Shown here piece after piece: positions 48,911-61,445 of a DNA stretch of 64,000 bases; within the stretch, counting starts at the first letter, position 1; every line of letters starts with the position of its first letter. Location: assembly GCF_019279795.1 (NCBI RefSeq), contig NC_056725.1, forward strand, positions 1,749,060,916 to 1,749,124,915, given 5' to 3'. A model generated the notes under the pieces. That model saw nothing but the letters and a program-made list of their open reading frames with translations. It searched no databases and was not told the DNA's origin. Source of the stretch: Protopterus annectens (lineage: Eukaryota > Chordata > Ceratodontiformes > Protopteridae). The translations under genes were made by a program, and so were the position numbers.

Positions 48911-50269
48911 GTTCTCCTAACTCTGCTTGTTTTCCTTCATTACACCCTCCTCCTGCTTTCCTTTGTGTACACTGGAACACAGTTTTTATCTAGTATCTTT
49001 TCGTATTACAGATCTTCCAAGATATCCCTTCCATATTTTCTCAGCCTGGCCAAGATTGTTCCTCTACAATTCCTCCTTTCTGCTACATATCTAGAAGAAA
49101 GCCCCCCACACTTTCTGAGCATTTTTGCCTCCTTTTCAGCTTCTGCCTTTGTTGCTTCAGCCCCCCCCCCCCCTTTGTTGCTTACCTCTTTGTACTGTGG
49201 CTTCTCTACCTTTTCTGTTCTTTTATTTGTGGAGCTTTTCTCCCCTGGCCCCATCTAAAAATGAATAAAATTATCCAGTTGAACTCACCCAATAAACAAA
49301 TATCAATAAATAATTACATTCGCCCTTTCTCTTATACCTCCTTTTTGTCCCATGCATTTCCCATAATTGATGGTCTTTCACTCTTATGCAGCTACATAGA
49401 TCTTCTTTTCTTTGCTTCCTTATATCCTTCTCCATAACCATGAGTAATTTCATATTTGACTCATTACAATAGCCTAGTTACTCCTTCAGCATATCTTTCT
49501 CTCTCAGTTCTCAGTTCTACACCATCCACTCCCCTAAAAGTCCAAACAATTGTCTTTCTATTGTGTTCTTTCTCTGTCTTTAAGCAATACAGTGGCTTGA
49601 TCATGTTTGAATACCATGCCTTCACCTGGAAATCCTTGACCTCCTCCACCTTGGTTTGGCTACATTCAAATTTTGCTGCAGAGCATTGCTTTCACTGGAT
49701 GGAGTTGTGCTGTTATCTTTCTACCTATGGAAGAAGACCTGAACGATCACTGACTTTGTTTCTTAAGTGAGCTAAATAAAGTTAGGTGCAGGTTCATATC
49801 TACATCTCCTGGCACTGACAGCACCACATTACTTCAGGGTCCCACTGGACTACATCAATGTGCTCCAGCAAGCTGTAAGCTGCCAGTGATTGCGTTTGTC
49901 ATGCTCTCACAGATCAGCTCTTGGTGTCTAGCTCTAGTCACTATGTTGTAAAATTCTAAATGAAGCCCAAGACGCTGTTCATGCTAGGACAAGGAACATT
50001 CACTCCACTCTCAGCTGGACAATCCTGTATGTCCTTTGAGAAGAAGAAAATTGCATAGAATTCCCTGTAGACATAAGAAAATGTAAAAACAAAAGAATGC
50101 CCAGTTAGTTAAAAGTGGATAGTAGTTTAATGATGGTTATTTAATATGTACATTCTTTGTTGTGTCCGGTATGTTGGTGGTGGTTGTATATACTATTGTA
50201 CTTTTACCAGTAGTTGTGTTTCATTCATTTATGAATTATGTTTTTAAGGTTTAGGTACCTGAAAAACTG
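48908..50269. other. Intronic sequence with no assigned element
   Basis: Pyrimidine-rich, with a C-run at about 49161-49172. The charged minus-strand frame at 49006-49254 reflects composition and shows no domain. It could be upstream sequence of the LINE piece at 48560, but nothing supports that directly. Confidence 0.3.
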
Positions 50270-50680
50270 TGCCTTTAATGGACCTGACCAGTCAATGTTA
50301 AGGTCACCCAGAATTATCGGTGTATGTTCCTTAGGCTGTTCTAGCATGATGTTGGTGCTATTTCAAACTAGCATGTGGTCAGATGGGGATAGGATTTATA
50401 TAGTTACTGTCTGAAGTACAGCTTTACCTCCTAACATGATTTGTAGGATTTCAATTGGGGCTATCATTTCTGGCAATGCAACTTTTTGTGCTAGGTTTAG
50501 GTATAAGGTTGGCTTCTTGACTAACTAGTGTTAATAACCCTGATAAGTTTAGAACCAGATCTGCAGTGCAATATTTATTGGAGATTTGGGTGGAGGGTGT
50601 TCAAATGGTATGTCTAATCCATGATTCACAAATGGAGAGTGAAGTGGGTTTAGGGGCAGCATCCCATAACTTCATTTGTG
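50270..50680 (-). mobile_element. Old LINE endonuclease fragment
   Basis: The minus strand reads KEHTPIILGDLNIDWSGP at about 50275-50330, the G-D-x-N block of APE endonucleases. Upstream in the same sense (about 50610-50640) is CESWI, the T/C-E-S/T-W block with the catalytic Glu. Spacing between the two (about 300 bp) fits the domain. Stops and frameshifts separate them. Confidence 0.55.
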
Positions 50681-51846
50681 ACCTTTTAATGTGAGCAATG
50701 GAGAGAGCCTTTGTGACTCATAGAATAGGAGGAAGGGTCTGGCATTGTGATACAGACCAGAGTTATGGTGTATATGCCCAGACTGCACTGTAGGTAATAG
50801 CAGATGCATGGAAATTGTGAGAAAATGTATGTACATAGCCCCTGGAGATGTATGGAAAAGTAGTGTACTCTGCATAAATATTTGAATTCAGGCAGAGATG
50901 GAGCAGTGTTTAATACTATATGCTGTGAGCTGCAAATCTGTATTATGAAAGTGCTGTAATCCTAAATTCTGAGTTTTGAAATTACTTGTGTGATGTAGAA
51001 TTGCTAAGTTCACAAATAATTCTGTTATTGTGATGGGCTTATACCTGCACTATTAAAGGGAATATGGTCCTAGCTCTGTTCACCCACCCCTTTATTTCTA
51101 GCCTACCAGTTAATGCTCTTGTTGACCATACAGAGCAGGTGCAGCACTCTGATTCAAGTTGTCTATAGAGGTGTGTGTATATTGCAGCTGTCAAGACTTT
51201 AGCAATGTACTGTATATATATTGTATATAGATCTGCTTCTGTCTTGAACTTTGATATTTGCTGGCATATAAGATGCTAAACTCTCTCAAGGCACCTTGTG
51301 TGGTGAATATCAGCCAGTAGAGTCTTAACTGATTGGCAACCCTTTAGTACCATTTCATACACCCTTTGTTTCTTGGACAGTAACAGATTACCCTTCACAG
51401 GTATTTGTAATGTTTGCACACTGCTAGTTTCTAAAGGAAGGAAGTATGCTCCACAGAATGTTTGCTAATGTGCATGATATCAGATTCTACATTGCATTTT
51501 GTAAGAACAAGTTCAGCCTAGCGATCACCACACTCGTATACAGCATCTTGCAGCCCTAACCATGGATTGTACGTGTTTTCTGTTGAGGGAGAAGTGAAGT
51601 TAGCCATAAATAGTAAGTATGTTTTTTCTGTTTAGAGTGAAATGACAGGAAAACAGTAGACATGAGTAAAAAAAAAGGGTTCATTACAACAGCATTGCTG
51701 TAATGGGGTTTTGGTGGAAGAATTGAGTTGAGTCTTGTATTTCAGGGCAAACAAGGGATCTAAGATGGTTTTGCTTAGTCTTTTAAAATACTTATGATTT
51801 CATTGTACACTTTTATGTGCTAATTTTGTGAATTTTTCTGTTACAG
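50681..51846. other. Intronic sequence upstream of the second exon
   Basis: No element was recognised. It ends in a T-rich tract and TTACAG before the exon at 51847. Confidence 0.4.
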
Positions 51847-51947
51847 GACCCCAAATTCTTAAAAGAAACAGCTGAATGCACATATGTGTTTGAATGGCGT
51901 ACTCCCTATGCCTGTTTACCCTTCAAGTTATTTGAGTGCTCTGTAAG
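51847..51947 (+). CDS. IGF2R: Internal exon of an IGF2R-like receptor (second half of an MRH repeat)
   Basis: This 101-nt exon lies between TTCTGTTACAG and a GTAAGA donor at 51948. It begins in phase 0, matching the end of the exon at 129-259, and leaves two bases for the next exon. It encodes [20 protein letters not shown] followed by [14 protein letters not shown]. The block E-T-x-x-C-x-Y-x-F-E-W-R-T-x-Y-A-C is the closing signature of IGF2R/MRH repeats. The glutamate of FEW and the tyrosine five residues later sit where sugar-binding repeats have their conserved Glu and Tyr. No earlier exon with this signature was seen in the 51.6 kb between, so the two exons are probably consecutive. Phase, order and strand all agree. 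Confidence 0.72.
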
Positions 51948-52251
51948 GTAAGATGTTTTCTTCATTACTTTAAAATTGTTTAGTTTAGTAGTTACAATGT
52001 TCCTTTTTAGAACAGGTATCCAGTTGCTTCAGCAGAATACGGTCTTCCTTACTATTTCCCAGTTAGGGATTTATTTTATTTAATAGAGAAACATTAATAA
52101 TTTACTTCTGACTTTTACACCAGATATTCCCGATGAGAGCTTTAAGTGTGCATATTCACATGTTGTATGGCAGTAAGACATTAACTGTTAAGTGTCAATT
52201 GTTTTTGTAATGTTTCCACGTGTAAGGAGGAACAGATGTTCGTCGTGTTAC

Positions 52252-52425
52252 ACTGCTGCAGTCATCACACTTGGGTTATCCTGCCGTCAGGCGGTCCCGC
52301 AGTCGGCCAGAGTTCCAGAGTCGTGGTTCGGCGTCGGTTGCTGTTGCTTCTTCCCTGACGTCAGTGCTCCAGGGGTATACAAGAGGCATCCGACGCCATT
52401 TTCTTCAGTCTTTCTTGCCGCACGG
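52252..52425 (+). promoter_or_regulatory. Left inverted repeat of copy D with CRE-like site
   Basis: TGACGTCA at 52356-52363 and a TATACAAG TATA-like site at 52376. The right inverted repeat (about 57560-57730) has TATATA and a one-base variant of the CRE-like site. Confidence 0.55.
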
Positions 52426-52552
52426 TGCCCGAAGCAGAAGCAGTTCGCAAGTGCCAGTCGTCCGACTCCTGAGATTTTCAAATCGAATTTCAGACCGAAG
52501 TCTTCAATAAAGCTAAGTACCCCATTGGGGAACCTTTTCTTGCCACAGTCCG

Positions 52553-54333
52553 ATGTCAGAAAAAGTTAACAATTGCATTTCTTGTGGGAAGCAAATACCT
52601 CATAAGGACTTTCATTCTTATTGTATTCCTTGCCTAGGCCCAGACCACAATGTCACAGGTTGTTGGTTTTGTGCTAGGTTTAGCAAATGAACTATTAAAC
52701 GTCGGTTTGATTTCGCCCGACATTATTTTGGTAGGAAATTTAATTATACCATATCGTCGGAGCAACCGACGACCGGAATGCATAAAAAATGCAAAGATAA
52801 GGACAGGCAGCCGAGACCCAAACCAGACTCCGAGGCCTCTGCTAGGCCAGTCGCCGGTTCTCCGGTTTTCAGTGAGGCGCCTACGCAGCCCCTGACGACC
52901 GCTGATTTAGAACCCCAGGCAGCATCCGATTCCCAAGCGAAGATTGCTAGGCCTCCACAACCTTTATCTTTAGGCCCTTTCGACTCCATGGCTGAAGGAG
53001 ATTCCGGTGCAGTTGAAACGCCTTCAGTTGCAGAAGGTGTCTTAAGACTGACTACACTCACTATTAAATCCTATGCAAAGCTGAAAACTCCTTTAAAAGC
53101 AAAGAAGACTGTACAGCAGTCTCCAGTACAAGGCCCCATGCCTAAGAAACAGATGCTTAAGATGGCTGAAGACTTAATTATCCTAATCAGGGGTTCCCAT
53201 CCCCCTCCTGATAAAAGGCCTAGACAGGAGGAGGACTACGCTTCCTCTGACCAGGTTTCAATTTCTTCAGATTCTTCTGAGGAACAGGAATACTCTTTTC
53301 CCCCTTATGAAGACTCTGATGCTGAAGAGTCTATTCCTTCAGCATCTCCCCCAGAAGACTACTCTTTTGGGGAAACTTTACATACCATGAGGGAACATTT
53401 CCACTGGGAAGGCCAGGATTACTCTGATTCTAAGAAAAGGCTCCGAGAGTTCCTTTTACTAACCCAGCACAGACCACTTGCTATTCCACCCGTGTTAGAC
53501 ATTGTGGATGATGTTTATTCAGAATCTAGCCTTAACCCAGATTCACTACCTCTTGCACCAGCCAAACCAGACAGATACAATAGAGTCCCTGACTCACACA
53601 AATTCCTATATAAAAGCCCTGTTGGTGACCCAGAAACCATTTCCCAGGAGGTTAAGGCCTCTATTACTAAAAATCTTGTACCCTCTGAAAGGGATTCTAG
53701 AGCACTAGACAAATGGGGAAAGAAAGTATATACCTCAGCTACTCTAGCTATGAGGGCCTTAAATTGCCAGTTTCATATGCTGAAATATGAACAATATTTG
53801 ATGTCTCAGTTAAAACAAAAATGATCACACATACCGAGCAGCCTGATTACAAGGAAATGCAAGATTTGTTGCATACAGCTGAACAAATGGGAAAACATAC
53901 TTTGCAATGTGGATTTGATTCATTGGAAGCTTCTTGTAGAGCAGCAGTGACAGGGTTGGTCATACATAGGCATGCTTGGTTAAAAGAACAAACTTTACCT
54001 GATCATGTTAAAGCAAAGTTATTAGATGCACCTTTACAGCAGGATGTTTTATTTGGTGTAAAAGCAGAAGAGGTTTTAAAGAAAATGGAGGATAAGGCAA
54101 AATCTATGCAGATGGTCAAGGATTTTTTACAGGTTCAACCTCCTCGTTTCAGCAGAAATTGGCCAACCAAAAACTGGTCCATTCCAGCTTCTGACAGACC
54201 ACAGAGGGGCAAATACAGACGCCCAAGGGGCAGAGGTCAGTCACAAGGCTCTTACAAGCCTCGACAATGGGGTGCCACAACCCAGAAAGGAGGAGAAGAC
54301 AGATCTCAAACTATCAGAAGACAAACACAATGA
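52553..54333 (+). pseudogene. Gag-like region of DIRS copy D
   Basis: Starts MSEKVNNCISCGKQIPHKDF. The Cys/His module is followed by a basic stretch, a long acidic/proline-rich middle with DSDAEESIPSASPPEDYSFG, the LNCQFHMLKYEQ core, the FDSLEASCRAAVTG block, HAWLKEQTLPDHVKAKLLDA, and an R/G/Q-rich end (KYRRPRGRGQSQGS). It is the best template in the window for the family's first ORF. Confidence 0.83.
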
Positions 54334-54339
54334 GACTGC

Positions 54340-56130
54340 CAATCAAATCCCTCTTGGCAGCTCCCTTGGGAGGAAAACTAGCACTTTTTTGCAGACAACT
54401 GGCACATCATCACAAAAGACAAATGGGTCCTAAATATTGTATCTCAAGGATACAGATTCCACTTTCACACTTTACCAAGGATAAAAGGAATGCCAAACCT
54501 GCCACCAAATCAATGGGCAGAGGCTCAAAAGCAAATTACAGCTCTCATGGACATGAGAGCCATTCAGTAGGTTCCTACACAGGAGCAAGGACAAGGATTT
54601 TACTCAAGACTCTTTCTAGTTCCCCGAAAGGACAAAGCCTGGAGACCCATTCTGGACCTCTCAATTCTAAACACATATCTGGAAGTACCCAAGTTCAAGA
54701 TGCTAACACTACAGCAACTTCTTCCCATGCCTGGCAAGAAGGCTTGGCTAGTAACGTTGGACCTCAAGGAGGCATACCTGCATGTCCCTATCAGACAAAA
54801 TTGCAGAAGATACCTCCGATTTATAGCAGGTTCAACCCATTGCCAATTCTCTGCACTGCGCTTTGGCTTATCTACTGCACCCAGGGTCTTCACAAAATGC
54901 CTAGCACCAGTAATTGCATACTGCAGACAAAGAGGAATTCAAATATATCCATACCTGGACGACTGCCTTATTCAAGCAGAAAGCAAGGACATTCTTTTAA
55001 ACCATCTGGAGTTTGTCAAAAACCTATTAAGTTGTCTAGGGTACACAGTAAACGAAAAGAAGTCAAAACTATTGCCCTCACAAGACATAATATTCCTGGG
55101 TGCCAGCTTAAGTACAACGGCCCAGATGGCTTATCTCACGCCAGACAAGCAAGGACAACTGACTCAATACTTCAAAATGATGGCAACAAAGACCCAACTC
55201 CCTGCAAGAAAAATTCTGCAGGCCTTGGGATTCATGGTATCTTGCATACTACTAATACCATATGTGAAACTGCATATGAGGAAATTACAATGGTACCTGA
55301 AAAGCATATGGACTCAACACAGCCACAGCTTGGAAACAATAATACCACTCATTCCCTGCCTTCAACAGGAGTTTCTATGGTGGGCTCAGGCATGTCACCT
55401 CAACAAGGGTCAGCCTTTTACCTTACCCACAGCCAGGCAAACTATAACAACAGATGCATCGGATTATGCTTGGGGAGCACACATGGCAGGACAGTGTATT
55501 CAGGGCAAATGGTCTGCAGATCAAAGGCATCTACATATCAATCAAAAAGAGATGCTAGCTGTACAAAATGCCCTAACAGCTTTCAAGGACCTCCTACATC
55601 CAGGACAACAACTAATAAAGATGGACAACACCACAGTGATGTGGTACATAAACAAGCAAGGGGGCACACATTCCTACCCCCTATGCAGGCAAGCAATGAC
55701 CTTGTGGAACACAGCACTGACCTACTAAGTACAACTACAAGCACAATTCCTGGCAGGAAAGAAAAACACATTGGCAGTCGATCTAAGCAGAAACATCATA
55801 GATCCTCACAAGTGGAAACTAGATCCACAAGTATTCGCAATGATAACTCAAAAATGGGGGAGCCCAGACATAGATCTGTTTGCCTTCCCCCAAAACTACC
55901 AACTATGGAAATTTTGCACAGGGACATACCACACATTAGCTTGGAAAGCGGACGCCCTCACATTCAGTTGGAAAACATTAACAGTGTATGCCTTTCTTCC
56001 ACTGCTTCTTCTGGCAAAGGTGCTGCTGAAAGCCAGATTAGAGAGGCCACAAATGATACTCATTGTTCCAGACTGGCCACACCAACACTGGTATCCAATA
56101 CTAAGGAACATGGCTCAAGGCCCACCATGG
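54340..56130 (+). pseudogene. RT / RNase H / methyltransferase-like region of DIRS copy D
   Basis: RT with MLTLQQLLPMPGKKAWLVTL, DLKEAYLHVPIRQN and the catalytic YLDD at 54952-54963. RNase H blocks TTDASDYAWGAHMAGQ, LHINQKEMLAVQNALTAF and DNTTVMWYINKQGG. The methyltransferase-like domain has GSPDIDLFAFPQN, VYAFLPLLLLAKVLLKAR and LILIVPDWPHQHWYPIL. Another frame over the same DNA is open throughout and continues into the recombinase region. Confidence 0.88.
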
Positions 56131-56239
56131 ATTTTACCTCAAATTCCTCACCTGCTCACTCAGCAAAACAATCAGATTCTACACAGCCAGCTCAAGACTT
56201 TAAATCTGGCTGCATGGCAAATTACCTAAACAACCAGTC

Positions 56240-57262
56240 AACACTTCTCTCTAAAGCTGTTATGGATGTCATTCTGGAGGCCAGGAGGCCCAGCACCAGG
56301 AAAGCCTATTCAGACAAATGGAAAAGATTCTGCGCCTGGAACCAGGCTAAAGGCCAAAATCCCCTTGTCCCAAATATTCCTCAGATTCTACAATATTTAA
56401 CTGAGATGTTGCACAAAGGACTTTCCTTTTCATCTATTAAGATCCACGCCTCAGCTATTTCAGCTCAATACAACACGGATCCTCCTATATTTTCACATCC
56501 ATTACTAAGACAGTACCTCAGAGGGGCTAAGAACATAAGACCGCCCTGGAGAGCACCAACTTGGAATCTCAACTTTGTTTTGGAAAAACTTACACTACCG
56601 CCCTTTGAACCAGCTTTTACAGCTGATTTACAGTTTCTGTCATGGAAAACTGCCCTGCTGCTATCAATAACTTCAGCACGAAGAGTCTCAGAGCTACAGG
56701 CCCTAATGGCAGTGGAGCCTTTCATCATTTTTCATCAAGACAGAGTCACTTTACGAACTAACCATTCCTTTATGCCAAAGGTGGTATCCAGTTTGGCCCT
56801 AAATCAAACCATTCATTTGCTCACCTTTTATCCAAACCCCCAGAACAAAGGGGAAAGGCTCCTACACTCTTTGGAAATTCACAGGCAATTATGTTACTAC
56901 TTGGATAAAACTAAGGCTTTCAGAAAATCTGACCAGCTCTTTGTATCCTATGCTGCAGGATCACAAGGAAAGGCTATCTCAAAACAGACCATTTCAAAAT
57001 GGATAGGACATTGTATCCGTTTCTGCTACACACACCATGGGAAACTTGTACCTGGTAACATTAGGCCCCATTCACCAGGGCTACAGCAACTTCAACAGCC
57101 TTCCTCAGAGGGGTGCCAACCAAGGATATTTTGGAGGCTGCAACTTGGAGTTCAGTGCACACCTTCACCAAGCACTATCACTTACCTCTATACTCTAAAA
57201 CCAGAGCTGGCTTTGCCACTGCAGTTCTGCAGGGCCTACTAGCTTCTCCAAACCCTGTTTAG
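56240..57262 (+). pseudogene. Tyrosine recombinase region of DIRS copy D
   Basis: LEARRPSTRKAYSDKWKRFC, SFSSIKIHASAISAQY, SARRVSELQALMAVEPF, SKQTISKWIGHCIRFCYTHH. It is the downstream part of a long open stretch (54267-57242) whose upstream two thirds overlap RT/RNase H in another frame, an arrangement known for DIRS elements. Confidence 0.87.
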
Positions 57263-57282
57263 TTCCACCGCCCATCTTTAGC

Positions 57283-57400
57283 TTTGGGATTCAACCCAAG
57301 TGTGATGACTGCAGCAGTGTAACACGATGAACATAGTACAGTTTTGTACCTACCATAAATGTAGATGTTCGAGTGTTCACACTGCTGCAGTCCAGGTTAC
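57283..57400. repeat. Internal complementary region of DIRS copy D
   Basis: GACTGCAGCAGTGTAACACG (left-end complement) followed by ACAGTTTTGTACCTACCATA (right-end complement). Confidence 0.88.
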
Positions 57401-57777
57401 CCTCCCTCAATCCCCTCTGACCTAGCTGAACTTTTCTATACCTTTCTATCCTGTACAACCTTTGTGGTGTATTTGCTTGTAACTGAAGGTATTCCTTTTA
57501 TTCCTTTTATCTGTTTTATTAGCAATATGTATTGCCTACCTACTTGGGGGCACCTGACATCTGGGGCAAGAAAAACTGAAGAAAATGGCGTTGGATGCCT
57601 CTTATATACCCCTGGTGCACTGACATCAGGGAAGAAGCGACAGCAACCGATGCCGGACCAATACTTTGGAACTCCGGCCGACTGCTGGACCGCCTGACGG
57701 CTGGATAACACAAGTGCGATGACTGCAGCAGTGTGAACACTCGAACATCTACATTTAGGTAGGTAAAAAACTGTACT

Positions 57778-60700
57778 TTATTTTGTTGATATTTTGTTTT
57801 ACTTCCTCTAACTAAAAATACTGTACCATTAGGATGTGTGGAAGGTGATACAAAATGTCTTTTTGATGCTATTCATCTGTAGCTCAACATTCATTGATGA
57901 TTGAAAGAAAGCATGTTAACTGGCATTTAGTCTGAACTTTTGTATGAAGTGTACAGTTCAGGAGCTATTTGGAATCGGTTTATATTTTGACTTGCTGTTT
58001 AAGGTACTTGGAGAGTGGAAGACTAAGATCTGATCACTCTGGTTCCACTTCCATTGCTTGCAAATCCTTGAAAGCTAACCTTTACAAAGAAGCAGGAAAG
58101 TCTGAAACATTTTTTTAAACCAAGGACAGGTACTCCACAACCCCAAACAGGGCTGGCCATTGGTCTTCTGGTGCCCTAGGCAAAAGGGCTCCACGGCAAC
58201 CCCCACCACCACCCATTGCCCCCATCCTGTTCTACCCGCATCATCTAGATTACTTTTTTCTTGTTTTTTCTCACAGTTTGTTAATACTCTTCTGTATTTC
58301 CTGTATTAATTCAACACCTTTTAAAGAAGCCATTTCTTTACTAGAAAAAATAAATACTGGAAAAACTCCCCTGCTAGAATGGCACCCTAGGTGGCTACTT
58401 GGTTGGCCTCTGCCTATGAGTATGGCATTGAGGCTATCAGACAGTTTCTGAGTAAGAAAATAGATATACCTACAGGTGATGTTCAAAATATATGTGCATT
58501 ATTAGACTTAGTTCTGAGCAACAATGTATTTATGTTTGATCAACTTTTGGCCTCTGCCTAAGGCCAGCTATGCCCCTGAAACTTTATATTCCAAACCCAT
58601 GGGCACACAACATTGGGAAAGGGAAACTCCTCAGTGCACAGCAGTCTCAAACAGTCACTTGTTTCACTCAACACAAAAAGAAACTGATGTCCAATGTTTA
58701 GAATACTGAGAACACGCAGGAAAGCCTTTTGTGATAACGGCTTTGGTTAAAGTAATATCTGTTTTGCTGATATTCCTTTAATTTTTATTATGCCATTCAG
58801 CTAAGAAGTACTACTTTCATAACAAGATTTATTTCATTGTCCATCTGATGAATAGGATTGGTTTAAATAAATAAGTAAATGAATCAAATGTTTTCAAACT
58901 GCAGATGAGATGGTGGAGATAGCAGTATTTCCATATCTTCTTGAGATGAAAAAGTTATTTCAGAAGGATAAATTCCAGATTCTATGAAATGAACCGTTTC
59001 CTTCAGAATCCTACTATTATTTCATTCTCTTAGATCTCTAGGATGCATTATGTTACACTTAAGTGTGCCTGTCCCCTTGTAGAAACCTATATCATATGTG
59101 ATAAGTGATGTGTAGATCATGCACTTTGGTGTCACATATTTACTTTTAGTCATCGTCAAGGAGGAGTAACAATGGTAGAAACCTTTTTTGGGAAAAGCAG
59201 AATTAAGGTGTACTGTTTTCCTGGATGAGTGACTGTTAACCATGTAGCGGCCCAGTAATTGTATCTCAAGACTTAATGGTCATTGTTGATTGGTGCAGAC
59301 TTCTTTGCCTAGAAGTAATTAGCTAGAAGTGGAAATTAACTCATGATCAGAGACCAGATTTGACACTGTAAAGATTAAGCATGTCCGACGTTTATGTAAT
59401 CATTTAATGCTCTGACATACTTTGCCTTACATTCACTGGGGCTGCTGGGATGCACAGTCTTGCAGTACTACTGCTTCCTTTGATGATACAATGATACCTG
59501 GACAAACAGTGCTACAGTCTGTGGCATGTGAGTTATTTTGTCTTGGTGAAGCATTTGTGGCAGGTTGAAATTTTCTTTGTAATTTGAGAGTGGTCAGATA
59601 GAAATGTCATAACCAGACATTATAAAAAAGGTTAGAGGAAGTTTTATTGTTTAAAAAAATACAGAGCATTACAATCAGAATAATAATTCGGAAAGCATAG
59701 CATATCACATAAATAATTACAGCTGTCACTAATCAAGCCTCTGTAGTGCTTGGCACTGCAGTACCTAATCAAGTCTGTGTCAAGTTGTCATATATCACTT
59801 ATTTGCACTGCTTCAGTAATAGCTGTAGTGTCTGTGCAAAATGCAACTCTATTCTCATTTACAGTTGGTGCATCATTTACATAGCAGTACTTACTGCTTA
59901 CTATCACTCAGTAGTTACGTCATCAGTCATTAAGGTTTTTCCCCTTCAGCCAGTAGGGACCTCTTGTTTAACTGCAATGGTCTAAGGCTGTAATTTCAAA
60001 AGCCTGGCACAATAGCCATTCCATGTCAGCCAAACTGAGATCCAGAAATCTGCCTGATGGCACGTTCATTGCCATAGTTAGAACAAAGTTACTGTCTGTC
60101 AGGTTTGAAAACTACAGTGTTGCAGCTACAAATTTCAAGTTCATCTTACACAGAATCTAGGCATCATGTTACATCTTGTATCACTTTTGAAAAGAGGATG
60201 CTTGACACTACAGAGTGATTAGCTGTATAACATTGTGTCATGTTGTTGCACAAAATGGATGCCTTTGTTTATAGCTCAAGAGCAGCTCCTTGCCTTATGT
60301 AAATTTCACTTAGGTTGAATGCCTCATTTAGCTGTTTTCAGTGTCCTTGTAACAGTTGTTTTATACATATGTGCTGTTTATTTAGCCTTCCTCTATCAGT
60401 GGAGTATGTTTTAATTAAGCTCTGTAAATCACTGGTTAGTCTCTCTGGATTCACAGATTACGTTTAGTAAACTCTTTGCATTAATTGTACCTGGATATGT
60501 CATCCAGTGAATAAATTTCTTTCCTATGTACAAAAGAGAAAATAAGTCTGCATAGCAGGTGATGCAGTGATGATGTGAAGTATTTGACAGTCTTTAGAGA
60601 TGACAGATTTATATTCCAATGCTTCTTTTTTCTCTAAAAATGCCTGCTAGAATTATATGTAGTATAGCGTGCAGTGACATTTTCTCCTGCTGTCAAATAT

Positions 60701-61123
60701 GTCATACATGTCATGATTGGTAATACTCACTGTATTAATCACAGCTTTGCCACAGAAGGACAGTTTTGGAGACACTATTGTGCAAGTACCTGTGACTGTG
60801 CATTCCCATACACACATCTGTTCTTTAGCCTCAGTGCTGCTGCTGAGACTTGCAATGACATGATGTTTATGAATGAATCTGATAACTCAGGACTGACCTA
60901 TGCAGTTCAGGTAGTAGAATGTTTTCAATATAACTCTGTAGCATTTATCTATCTACCATGATTTGAATATGTCAAAGTAGTTAGTCCTTGCAAGTATTAA
61001 GCTGGTTCTTGATCACTGGATTTCCAAAGTTTAGGCTGTATTGGATTAATCCCAGGGTGTAATGGAAACAATCCCTGAATTAGCATATTGATGACTATAG
61101 CTATTCAGAATTGTAGAGCTTTT
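57778..61123. other. Sequence between DIRS copies D and E
   Basis: About 3.3 kb, AT-rich. Apart from a possible small inverted-end element at 58148-58574, nothing was recognised. The open frame at 60674-60961 has no domain signature and no splice-bounded exon was found. Confidence 0.35.
58148..58574. mobile_element. Possible small DNA transposon with inverted ends
   Basis: The left edge is CAGGGCTGGCCATTGG with GGTGCCCTAGGC further in. The right edge, read on the minus strand, is CAGGGGCATAGCTGGCC with TTAGGCAGAGGC. An internal GGCACCCTAGGTGGC is near the middle. CAGGG-type ends occur in hAT-like nonautonomous elements. Flanking 8-bp duplications are not evident, and there is no transposase sequence. 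Confidence 0.35.
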
Positions 61124-61139
61124 ATGTTCTTCGTGTTTC

Positions 61140-61310
61140 ACTGTTGCAGTCATTACATTTGGGTAATCTGCTGGTAGGTTGCCCTCAGTCGTCCTGAATA
61201 ACAAAGTCTTGGGTTCTGCGTCGGTTGCTGTCTCCTCTTCCATGACCTCAGGTCGTCAGGGGTATAAAACATGCAGCCAATGCCATTTTATTCAGTCTTT
61301 CTTGCTGCGT
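61140..61310 (+). promoter_or_regulatory. Left inverted repeat of copy E with TATA box
   Basis: TATAAAA at 61263-61269, with TGACCTCA (61243-61250) where copies A, B and D have TGACGTCA. Same spacing as in copy A. Confidence 0.5.
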
Positions 61311-61445
61311 GCTGCCCGAAGCAGAAGCAGTTCGCAAGTGCTGGTCGGCTGACTCCTGAAATTTTCGCATTCGAGTTTCAGAACCAAAGTCTTCAAACTA
61401 CAGCTAAGTACCCCGTTAGAGAAACTTTTTCTTGCTCCTTACCGA

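Larger units (their letters stand above)
52236..57777 (+). mobile_element. DIRS retrotransposon copy D (lineage 2), most nearly whole
   Basis: A 5.54-kb copy with termini ATGTTCGTCGTG and AAAACTGTACT, same lineage as B. It has the longest uninterrupted stretches of any copy in the window, with only about four or five breaks, so it is probably the youngest of A-E. It lies 288 bp downstream of the exon at 51847-51947, in the following intron if the gene continues. Confidence 0.94.

Noticed and set aside
49006-49254. Charged minus-strand open frame of 82 codons
   Set aside because: K/E/R-rich composition opposite pyrimidine-rich DNA; no recognisable motif.
54267-55700. Upstream part of the long open frame in copy D as a new host gene
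   Set aside because: It overlaps the RT/RNase H region of a DIRS element in another register and recurs at the same place in the other copies, so it belongs to the element.
60674-60961. Possible further receptor exon (MTFSPAVKYVIHVM...)
   Set aside because: No convincing acceptor/donor pair and no MRH signature; cysteines do not fit the repeat pattern.
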